Shown here one piece after another: positions 1-6,467 of a DNA stretch of 7,639 nt. The DNA lies in assembly GCA_025464125.1 (NCBI GenBank), contig JAODLU010000306.1, positions 1 through 7,639 of the forward strand. The letters are read 5' to 3'. Every line of letters begins with the position of its first letter. Position 1 is the stretch's first letter. A program made the translations under genes and the position numbers. Under the pieces are notes generated by a model. It searched no databases. It saw only the letters and a program-made list of their open reading frames with translations, and was not told the origin of the DNA. The DNA comes from Microbacteriaceae bacterium (GTDB lineage: Bacteria > Actinomycetota > Actinomycetes > Actinomycetales > Microbacteriaceae).

Positions 1-708
1 TCCGACGGAGATAGTGGCACCCAGGCCCTCGAACGCCGTCACTGCCGCAAGGCTCGGCAACGTGCTGCGCGACGCGTTGTCTACCCGGCTCGCACTGGCC
101 AGCCCGTGTGGTGCCCTGGCGAGAACACTCTCAGCCACCGAGAAGTACTGCACCTGGCGACCGGATACCGCAAGCTCCGCCCCCAGCGTGCTGAGGTTCT
201 CGTCCGAGGCGTTGACCACGACGTGCTCCGTCGCGGACGAAGCGATGCTGCGGAGCATCCCATAGACCCTGTCGGGTTCGGCGAACCGATAGAGCTGGTC
301 GATCTGGATGTTGAGCAGCAGCGCGCTCGAAGGTCGCAGCTTCGTCACCAGGGCTGGACCGTGGCCTTCGTCGATCTCCAGCACCGCGATCTCCTGTCGC
401 AACCTGCCGTTCAGTCCGACCGACGAAAGCATGCCCGAGGCGATGCCCTGCGGCACATTGCCGCCAGCCGAGTTCGTGAAAACCGACAGTCCATGCTGCT
501 TCAGGATCGTCGCAAGCATGTTTGTGGTCGTCGACTTGCCGTTAGAACCCGTGACAACGACGACCCCCAGGGGCAGACGCTCGACAGCATGGCGAAGAAA
601 GTCAGGACTGAACTTCAGCAGTACCCAGCCCGGCAGCGCAGAACCGCCGCCACGCAACCGGGTGAGCACCCTGACAAGCCTGCCCAGCAGGACAGGGAAG
701 AAGTACAC
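1..708 (-). CDS. murT: MurT-like Mur ligase, lipid II isoglutaminyl synthase subunit (C-terminus cut by window edge)
   Basis: The visible 236 residues match the N-terminal half of MurT. This protein works with the glutaminase GatD to amidate the D-Glu alpha-carboxyl of lipid II in the cytoplasm, using ATP. A P-loop of the Mur type, TGSNGKSTTT, lies at residues 53-62. Next come TNSAGGN (78-84), the acidic motif LEIDE (110-114), LLLNIQIDQLYRF (130-142), which aligns with the LLNxxRDQLDR motif of MurT, and VVNASDEN (164-171). The start is GTG at 708. It is the first possible start, because the sigma-factor stop codon lies in the same frame only two codons upstream. There is no good Shine-Dalgarno sequence, so translation is probably coupled to the sigma gene. 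No cysteine occurs in the visible part, whereas well-studied MurT proteins carry a four-cysteine zinc ribbon near this region. GatD would be expected past the left edge. A MurT paralogue with a changed role is the main alternative. Confidence 0.82.
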   Translation of the reverse strand, partial: MYFFPVLLGRLVRVLTRLRGGGSALPGWVLLKFSPDFLRHAVERLPLGVVVVTGSNGKSTTTNMLATILKQHGLSVFTNSAGGNVPQGIASGMLSSVGLNGRLRQEIAVLEIDEGHGPALVTKLRPSSALLLNIQIDQLYRFAEPDRVYGMLRSIASSATEHVVVNASDENLSTLGAELAVSGRQVQYFSVAESVLARAPHGLASASRVDNASRSTLPSLAAVTAFEGLGATISVG

Positions 709-714
709 CCGGGG

Positions 715-2190
<1,476 letters not shown>

Positions 2191-2197
2191 GTGGACA

Positions 2198-2206
2198 CCT
2201 TTCCTC
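2198..2206 (-). promoter_or_regulatory. Ribosome binding site of the sigma-factor gene
   Basis: Read on the minus strand, GAGGAAAGG lies 7 nt before the ATG at 2190. It is strongly complementary to the 3' end of 16S rRNA and fixes the start of the sigma gene. It contrasts with the three genes to its right, whose starts have no usable site. Confidence 0.85.
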
Positions 2207-2224
2207 TAATGCGGGTGGAACTCT

Positions 2225-2243
2225 GTTTCCCAGACGGGGAAAC
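2225..2243 (-). repeat. Perfect 7-bp inverted repeat in the sigma-factor leader
   Basis: GTTTCCC at 2225-2231 and GGGAAAC at 2237-2243 form a perfect 7-bp stem with a 5-nt loop. It lies about 34 nt upstream of the sigma ATG, between the direct repeats and the ribosome binding site. It could be an mRNA hairpin in the 5' leader or a repressor-type DNA site. It has no T-tract and is not a terminator. Confidence 0.6.
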
Positions 2244-2256
2244 TGCGCTTGCGGGT

Positions 2257-2311
2257 GGACGCTGCGGTTTCTGGACAGCCCCTGCTTCAGGACGCACCGT
2301 TTTTGGACAGC
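2257..2311 (-). repeat. Two-copy imperfect direct repeat upstream of the sigma gene
   Basis: On the minus strand, the copies at 2311-2290 and 2279-2257 both begin GCTGTCCA, continue with AAAC, and end GCGTCC. One copy is 22 bp and the other 23 bp. Their starts are 32 bp apart, about three helical turns, so a protein binding both would sit on the same face of the DNA. They lie just downstream of the TTGACA element. I do not recognise the motif as the site of a known regulator. Confidence 0.6.
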
Positions 2312-2312
2312 A

Positions 2313-2387
2313 CTAAGACCCATGTCAAGTCCCGGGCGAAAGCGCAACGAATGTGCAATCGGTCCCGTGGAGATGAACGGGTCTTAG
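2313..2387. repeat. Perfect 9-bp inverted repeat with a 57-bp spacer
   Basis: CTAAGACCC at 2313-2321 and GGGTCTTAG at 2379-2387 are exact reverse complements. One arm lies directly beside the TTGACA hexamer (2323-2328). A shorter inverted pair, CCCGT at 2364-2368 and ACGGG at 2377-2381, overlaps the other arm. The arrangement could be paired operator half-sites or chance; the match is only modestly unlikely in a region of this size. Confidence 0.45.
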
Positions 2388-2412
2388 CCCTAATTATTGC
2401 ACGTTTTCCTGC

Positions 2413-2432
2413 TGCCCCTTGCCATCGGGGCA
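2413..2432 (-). terminator. Hairpin just after the MFS gene, possible weak terminator
   Basis: On the minus strand, TGCCCC and GGGGCA form a 6-bp stem around an 8-nt loop, starting 6 nt after the MFS stop codon. There is no following T-run, so it is not a canonical intrinsic terminator. Actinobacterial terminators often lack the T-run, which keeps this possible. Confidence 0.35.
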
Positions 2433-2438
2433 CATTGC

Positions 2439-3761
2439 CTATACGTTCCGCCGTCGCAACGCACGGGCTACAGCGATCCAGAGCGGAGCGACCTCTACGC
2501 CCTCCTCTTCCCTCAGCCTCATTCGCGTTCGTTTTCGGGCCAGTAGCAGGAACACCACGCCGGTGCCGACCACCAGGAATTGCACTGCGAACGCGATGCG
2601 AAACGACTCCCAGGAAAACAGGTCGGATGCCCCGCCCGCGGCGATCCTGGCGCGATTGAGGGCGTCCAGTATCAGACCGATGAGGTACATCATCACAAAA
2701 CTGGCGAGAAATCCCCCGACATTCACAATCCCGTTGGCAGAGCCGAGGCTGCGCAGCGGGTTGAAGGTTCGGGCGAAATCGAACCCGATCAGGGAGCCAG
2801 GGCCCCCGACACCGATGGCGACGATCATCGCCACAACAACCCAGAACGGTGGTGTGCCGGGCCAGAGCAGCAGCACTGCCCACGCGATGCCCATGAGCGA
2901 AACGGCACTGAGCACAATGGCCGAACGCCTCAGCGGATACCTTGCGGTCAGGATTCCGATGATCGGACCGCTGACGACCCCGGCGAGTACCAGGGTTGTC
3001 AGCAGGGCCGAGGCCAGCGCATTGCTGTAACCGAGACCGGCCGTCAAGAACGGGAAGCCCCAGAGCAGGCTGAACACAGTTCCCGAAGACTGGGTGGTGA
3101 AATGCGACCAGAACCCGAGCTGGGTGCCAGGCCGTGCAAGAGCCTCCCGCAGCCGTCGGATGCCGCCGCTCGCATCCATCGGAAGGTCCCCGGGTTCCTT
3201 CTGCCCATTGGTGACCAGGAGAAGCACCAGAACAGCGGCGATCGCGGAGGCCGATGCTGCGGAAAGGAAGGCCGGAGTCCAGCCGAACGCGTGCAGCGCG
3301 AAAGCGAACGGGATCGCGGAGACCACCTGGCCAAGCTGGCCTATGTTGCCGGTCCACTGCGAGAGCTGGGGAAGGATGCGCCCGCGGAACCAGGATGCGA
3401 GCAGCCTGATGACCGAGATGAAGGTTGCGGCGTCTCCCGCTCCGACGAGCACCCGTCCGAGCACTGCGACACCTATGGACGGTGCAAGGGCAAGCGTGGC
3501 CTGGCCGACGAGCATCAGCACTGCGCCGGATGCGATGAGCACCTTGGGGCCAAACCTGTCGAGCAGCACGCCAACCGGCACCTGTAGTGCCGCGTACACG
3601 ACGAGCTGCACGACCGCGAGGGTCGACAACGCAGCGGCGTTTACGTCGAACCTGTCGAGGGCGACGACTCCCGAAACCCCGAGTGAACTGCGCTGCATCA
3701 CCGCGACGAGATAGGCGAATGCGCCAACGCCCCACACTAGCCAGGCGCGACGTGAATTCAC
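2439..3761 (-). CDS. Major facilitator superfamily transporter
   Basis: This 440-residue protein has the hydrophobic pattern of a 12-helix MFS permease in the cytoplasmic membrane. The approximate helix positions are 6-26, 45-66, 74-92, 96-118, 135-158, 163-184, 219-240, 247-271, 280-299, 305-326, 341-366 and 386-407. The cytoplasmic loop after helix 2 carries motif A, GVLLDRFGPK (64-73). A weaker copy follows helix 8 (TARYPLRRS, 272-280). A hydrophilic loop at about 185-217 separates the halves, and the C-terminal tail is rich in Arg and Glu. Length is typical for the family. The substrate cannot be inferred, and no partner gene points to one. The start is GTG at 3761, the first possible one after an in-frame TAG at 3773-3771. 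A G-run touches the GTG, too close for normal ribosome binding, and a TAnnnT box sits 6 nt upstream, suggesting a leaderless message. Confidence 0.93.
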   Translation of the reverse strand: MNSRRAWLVWGVGAFAYLVAVMQRSSLGVSGVVALDRFDVNAAALSTLAVVQLVVYAALQVPVGVLLDRFGPKVLIASGAVLMLVGQATLALAPSIGVAVLGRVLVGAGDAATFISVIRLLASWFRGRILPQLSQWTGNIGQLGQVVSAIPFAFALHAFGWTPAFLSAASASAIAAVLVLLLVTNGQKEPGDLPMDASGGIRRLREALARPGTQLGFWSHFTTQSSGTVFSLLWGFPFLTAGLGYSNALASALLTTLVLAGVVSGPIIGILTARYPLRRSAIVLSAVSLMGIAWAVLLLWPGTPPFWVVVAMIVAIGVGGPGSLIGFDFARTFNPLRSLGSANGIVNVGGFLASFVMMYLIGLILDALNRARIAAGGASDLFSWESFRIAFAVQFLVVGTGVVFLLLARKRTRMRLREEEGVEVAPLWIAVARALRRRNV

Positions 3762-3767
3762 TCCCCC

Positions 3768-3773
3768 AGCCTA
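3768..3773 (-). promoter_or_regulatory. -10 box of a likely leaderless promoter for the MFS gene
   Basis: TAGGCT on the minus strand fits TAnnnT and is followed by 6 nt (GGGGGA) and then the GTG start. This spacing would place the transcription start at or next to the start codon. No good -35 hexamer is visible at 16-19 nt upstream. The rest of the 72-bp gap (3762-3833) shows only a short direct repeat, TGACCGATTGACCG, overlapping the PAC2 stop, and no terminator. Confidence 0.45.
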
Positions 3774-3833
3774 GGCGGGCGCGCGGTCACGACTCATGGC
3801 GCCGGCAGCAGCCAGGCTGGAGCGGTCAATCGG

Positions 3834-4763
3834 TCAGGCTAACCCTGGACCGTCGTTCTCGCCGTTGCGGCGGAGTGCCAGAAAGTTCTGCAGTTCGGCG
3901 GCGATTTCGTCAGCTGATGGCAGTTCGCCATCTTCGTCGGTCAGAGGGGAACGCAGCGGGTTGCCCTCCATGTACGAGTCGTGCCGCTCCTCGAGGGTGC
4001 CTACGAGCTTCGCCAACTCCTGGTTGGTCTCGACCTGGCCGTCGATCTTCGCGACGAACTCCCTGCCCTCTTCGCGCAGCCTGTCAGTCGGAAAAATGAG
4101 CCCGGTGGCGGCGCTGATGCTCTCGAGCGCTGTCACTGCGGCATCGGGGAACTCGGTATCTGCGAGGTAGTGCGGGATGAGCAGCACGAAACCGGTTGTC
4201 GGATGCCCCAGCTCCTGCAGGCGGTATTCGACGAGATGGAGCGCATTCGCCGGAACCTGCGTGTGCGGCTTCCAGATCGACATCGAGTCGATGAGCTCAA
4301 CCCGGTTGCCGCTGACCGTCACGCCGATCGGGCGCGTGTGAGGTACGGGCATAGGAATGGCGTGCACCCATGTCGTGGTTTTGACCTTGTACCGGTCGAC
4401 CAGTTGCAGCACCGCCGCCGTAAACCGCTCCCACTGGAAGTCGGGCTCGAAGCCGGTCAGGAAAAGGAACTGCTGGCCGATTTCGTCTGCGGCAAGGTAG
4501 AGCGCGAGGGTCGCCGGTCGGTAGTCGGCAAGGTGGTCCTGGTCGAAGTAGATAGTGGGGCGGCGGGCGCGATAGTCAAGCAGGGCATCCGTGTCGAAGG
4601 TGGCAACGATCTTGTAGTCGAGAGTGTCTATCAAGTAGTCGTTCAACTGGGTTACCCCAGAGCCCGCATCGGCAAAGCCGGTCAAACCGGCGATGAGGGG
4701 CAGCCCATCCGGCACGTCGAAAACCTGCGGGTTGATCTCGTAAAGGCCTTCTGGGTCGCGCAT
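3834..4763 (-). CDS. PAC2-family protein (proteasome assembly chaperone-like)
   Basis: This 309-residue protein matches the actinobacterial PAC2 family, to which M. tuberculosis Rv2714 belongs. Members have a nucleoside-phosphorylase-like fold and no established biochemical role in bacteria. Visible family features are GFADAGSGV (29-37), TFDTDALLDYRARRP (55-69), GFEPDFQWERF (104-114), HAIPMPVPHTRP (134-145), PHYLADTEFP (197-206) and DSYMEGN (262-268). The last 40 residues are acidic and probably flexible. There is no signal peptide or membrane segment, so it is expected in the cytoplasm. The ATG at 4763 has no Shine-Dalgarno sequence but a TAnnnT box 6 nt upstream, so the message is probably leaderless. 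It is divergent from an aminopeptidase gene. A role in protein quality control is only suggested by the family name. Confidence 0.9.
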   Translation of the reverse strand: MRDPEGLYEINPQVFDVPDGLPLIAGLTGFADAGSGVTQLNDYLIDTLDYKIVATFDTDALLDYRARRPTIYFDQDHLADYRPATLALYLAADEIGQQFLFLTGFEPDFQWERFTAAVLQLVDRYKVKTTTWVHAIPMPVPHTRPIGVTVSGNRVELIDSMSIWKPHTQVPANALHLVEYRLQELGHPTTGFVLLIPHYLADTEFPDAAVTALESISAATGLIFPTDRLREEGREFVAKIDGQVETNQELAKLVGTLEERHDSYMEGNPLRSPLTDEDGELPSADEIAAELQNFLALRRNGENDGPGLA

Positions 4764-4769
4764 GGTTTA

Positions 4770-4775
4770 ACACTA
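4770..4775 (-). promoter_or_regulatory. -10 box of a likely leaderless promoter for the PAC2 gene
   Basis: TAGTGT on the minus strand fits TAnnnT and is followed by TAAACC and then the ATG at 4763. The 6-nt gap would start transcription at the A of the ATG. No purine-rich ribosome binding site is present, which supports a leaderless message. Confidence 0.6.
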
Positions 4776-4865
4776 ACGGCGGTGCACCCGCCCTCGCCCC
4801 GGGATCGCCCGCGAGGGGGAATGCCCACAGCGAACAACCACGGGCAAGTGCCCTCGATGCCCGGC

Positions 4866-4871
4866 TAGCAT
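4866..4871 (+). promoter_or_regulatory. -10 box of a likely leaderless promoter for the aminopeptidase gene
   Basis: TAGCAT fits TAnnnT and is followed by the 7 nt TGGCTAA and then the ATG at 4879. The spacing puts the transcription start at the start codon. There is no Shine-Dalgarno sequence in the preceding 20 nt. Confidence 0.6.
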
Positions 4872-4878
4872 TGGCTAA

Positions 4879-6366
4879 ATGACTGTTGCCGCGCTGCGCC
4901 TGACCTCCAACCCCGCCGAGTCGCTGACCGCCGATGTACTGGTGCTCGGCGTCAGTTCGACGGACGACGGGCCACGATTGAGAGCCGAGGGAGCAGGCTA
5001 CGAGAACCTCGCGGCCTCCCTTGCGTCCATCGGCGTAACCGGCGGTAAGGACGAGCTGCGGAGGCTGCCCGGCATCGGCGGTTCTGCGACCAGCATCGCC
5101 ATCGTCGGGCTCGGCGCAGGCCCGGTCACCCCAGACGCGCTGCGGCTCGCCGCGGGAACTGCTGCAAGGGTGACGACCGGGATTGAGTCGATCGTGCTGG
5201 CCCTTCCCACCTCCAGCGATGCGGATGTGCTCGCGGTTCTCGAGGGCGCTGCGATCGGCGCATACTCCTACACGGCCTATCGATCGTCATCCCTTGCTTC
5301 GACGAAGACGCCAGCCAGTGAGATCACCGTCAGCTCGGAATTCGGTGATGACACGACAGTGTCCAGGGCCGTCGCCGTGGCAACAGCAATCCACAGCGTG
5401 CGGGACCTGGTCAACATGCCGCCGGCCGACCTGTATCCCGAAACCTTCGCAGACGCGGTGATCACCCTGGCCGATGGCCTGCCGGTCACCGTCGAGGTGC
5501 TCGCCGAGCCCGAGCTCGAAGCCGGCGGGTTCGGCGGCATCCTGGGAGTCGGGCGGGGATCGAGCCGAGGCCCGCGCCTGGTCAAGATCAGCTACTCGCC
5601 AGCGGGGGCTTCGAAGCATCTCGCACTCGTCGGAAAGGGCATCACATTCGACACCGGCGGCCTTTCGCTGAAGACGCCAGGCGGCATGGTGGGCATGAAG
5701 TACGACATGACGGGCGCTGCCACAGTAATGGCCGTCGCACTCGCCGCCGCCCGCCTGTCGTTGCCCGTGCGGGTCACCGCATGGCTCTGCATTGCTGAAA
5801 ACATGCCGTCAGGCACCGCGACCCGACCGAATGACGTCCTGCGTATTCGCGGAGGCCGCACGGTCGAGGTGCTGAACACCGACGCGGAAGGACGCCTTGT
5901 GCTGGCGGATGGCCTCGTGGCGGCCAGCGAGGAATTCCCCGATGCGATAGTCGATGTCGCCACCCTTACCGGAGCGGCAAGGGTGGCACTCGGTGACCGG
6001 TACGCAGGAGTCATGGGAGATGAAGCGCTCGTCGCCCAGGTGGTCGACACTGCGAACGCGTCTGGTGAGCTGCTCTGGGCGATGCCGCTGCCCGGCGAGC
6101 TTCGGGCATCCCTCAATTCGGACGTCGCAGACATCGCGAACGCGAAAATGGGAAGCACGGCAGCCGGCATGCTGCTCGCCGCAGTATTTCTCGAGGAATT
6201 TGTCGGCAGGCGCGAAAATGGCGAGGGGCGGATTCCCTGGGCGCACCTGGACATCGCTGGTCCCGCGAACAATGCCGGAGCGCCGTTTGGATATACAGGA
6301 AAAGGTCCAACCGGCGTCACCGTTCGCACACTGCTTAACCTGGCCGAGGTCATTTCACACCCGTAG
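4879..6366 (+). CDS. pepA: Leucyl aminopeptidase, peptidase family M17
   Basis: This 495-residue cytoplasmic enzyme removes N-terminal residues, preferably leucine, from peptides, using two metal ions, usually as a hexamer. The N-terminal domain (about 1-165) is divergent, as is normal. The catalytic domain carries GKGITFDTGG (252-261), KYDMTGAA (274-281) and the family signature NTDAEGRL (333-340). All the metal ligands known from E. coli PepA are present at the same spacing: Lys253, Asp258, Asp276, Asp335 and Glu337. The catalytic Lys265 and Arg339 are also present, so the enzyme should be active. Length is typical. E. coli PepA also binds DNA in Xer recombination and carAB regulation; nothing here shows that role. 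It is divergent from the PAC2 gene and followed after 101 bp by the dehydrogenase gene on the same strand. Confidence 0.97.
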   Translation: MTVAALRLTSNPAESLTADVLVLGVSSTDDGPRLRAEGAGYENLAASLASIGVTGGKDELRRLPGIGGSATSIAIVGLGAGPVTPDALRLAAGTAARVTTGIESIVLALPTSSDADVLAVLEGAAIGAYSYTAYRSSSLASTKTPASEITVSSEFGDDTTVSRAVAVATAIHSVRDLVNMPPADLYPETFADAVITLADGLPVTVEVLAEPELEAGGFGGILGVGRGSSRGPRLVKISYSPAGASKHLALVGKGITFDTGGLSLKTPGGMVGMKYDMTGAATVMAVALAAARLSLPVRVTAWLCIAENMPSGTATRPNDVLRIRGGRTVEVLNTDAEGRLVLADGLVAASEEFPDAIVDVATLTGAARVALGDRYAGVMGDEALVAQVVDTANASGELLWAMPLPGELRASLNSDVADIANAKMGSTAAGMLLAAVFLEEFVGRRENGEGRIPWAHLDIAGPANNAGAPFGYTGKGPTGVTVRTLLNLAEVISHP

Positions 6367-6372
6367 TAAGGT

Positions 6373-6423
6373 CGTTATGGCTCGAAAATGAATCGAGCCG
6401 CTGCAGCTTGCCCGCCCATAACG
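6373..6423 (+). repeat. Outer 8-bp inverted repeat enclosing the pepA 3' hairpin
   Basis: CGTTATGG at 6373-6380 and CCATAACG at 6416-6423 are exact reverse complements. They enclose the inner hairpin and share its two G bases at 6379-6380. The full inner stem and the full outer stem therefore compete, although a shortened 5-bp inner stem could form inside the outer one. The rest of the 101-bp gap (6367-6467) holds a weak -35-like TTGCCC at 6408-6413 without a good -10. Confidence 0.55.
6379..6399 (+). terminator. Strong hairpin after the aminopeptidase gene, possible terminator
   Basis: GGCTCGA at 6379-6385 and TCGAGCC at 6393-6399 form a perfect 7-bp stem with the loop AAATGAA, starting 12 nt after the pepA stop codon. 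No T-run follows, so it is either a T-less actinobacterial-type terminator, a 3'-end stabiliser, or part of the lpdA leader. Confidence 0.45.
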
Positions 6424-6453
6424 CCGGTGAGTAACGCACATTCCTCTGAACCT

Positions 6454-6459
6454 AGGGAG
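6454..6459 (+). promoter_or_regulatory. Ribosome binding site of the dihydrolipoyl dehydrogenase gene
   Basis: AGGGAG lies 8 nt before the GTG at 6468 and selects that start. Translation from this GTG gives an N-terminus of normal length, six residues before the first FAD-binding strand. Confidence 0.75.
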
Positions 6460-6467
6460 CCCTTCGG

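Larger units (their letters stand above)
2191..2438 (-). promoter_or_regulatory. rpoD: Sigma-factor upstream region with candidate promoter element
   Basis: This 248-bp gap separates the MFS stop codon from the sigma start and must hold the sigma promoter unless the gene is read through from the MFS gene. A perfect -35 hexamer TTGACA lies at 2328-2323 on the minus strand. At 17 nt downstream there is only CAAAAA, so no convincing -10 box accompanies it. An AATAAT-like box near 2397-2392 has no matching -35. The region also holds a two-copy direct repeat and three inverted repeats, listed separately. No small ORF with a credible start was found. Confidence 0.5.
4764..4878. promoter_or_regulatory. 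Divergent promoter region between the PAC2 and aminopeptidase genes
   Basis: This 115-bp gap contains back-to-back -10 boxes for the two flanking genes, listed separately. Two palindromes lie where regulators could act. GGCGG-TGCAC-CCGCC (4778-4792) sits just upstream of the PAC2 -10 box. GGGCA-AG-TGCCC (4842-4853) covers the place where the aminopeptidase -35 box would be. The core TGCCC recurs at 4822, 4849 and 4858. Neither promoter has a consensus -35 hexamer. Whether the palindromes are operators is inference. Confidence 0.55.

Noticed and set aside
2323..2370. Possible SigR/SigH-type or LexA-type sites upstream of the sigma gene
   Set aside because: GGGAC-like boxes have no GTT at the required 18-19 nt spacing, and no CGAAC-N4-GTTCG site is present.
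2580..3587. Open frame of 335 codons on the plus strand opposite the MFS gene
   Set aside because: The product is highly charged and low in hydrophobic core residues, has no domain, and is explained as the shadow of the MFS gene.
2287..3735. Open frame of 482 codons on the minus strand overlapping the MFS gene in another frame
   Set aside because: It is longer than the MFS gene, but its product is Arg-rich without membrane segments or domains. The competing frame has twelve clear helices and MFS motif A.
4791..4817. CCCTCG/CGAGGG inverted pair in the divergent gap
   Set aside because: Only 6 bp with a 15-nt spacer in very GC-rich DNA; expected by chance.
3981..4868. Open frame of 295 codons on the plus strand opposite the PAC2 gene
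   Set aside because: It is antisense to a conserved protein family, runs through the divergent promoter region, and its translation shows no recognisable domain.
5592..6353. Open frame of 253 codons on the minus strand opposite pepA
   Set aside because: Ser/Pro/Ala-rich composition typical of a shadow frame; pepA keeps every catalytic residue in its own frame.
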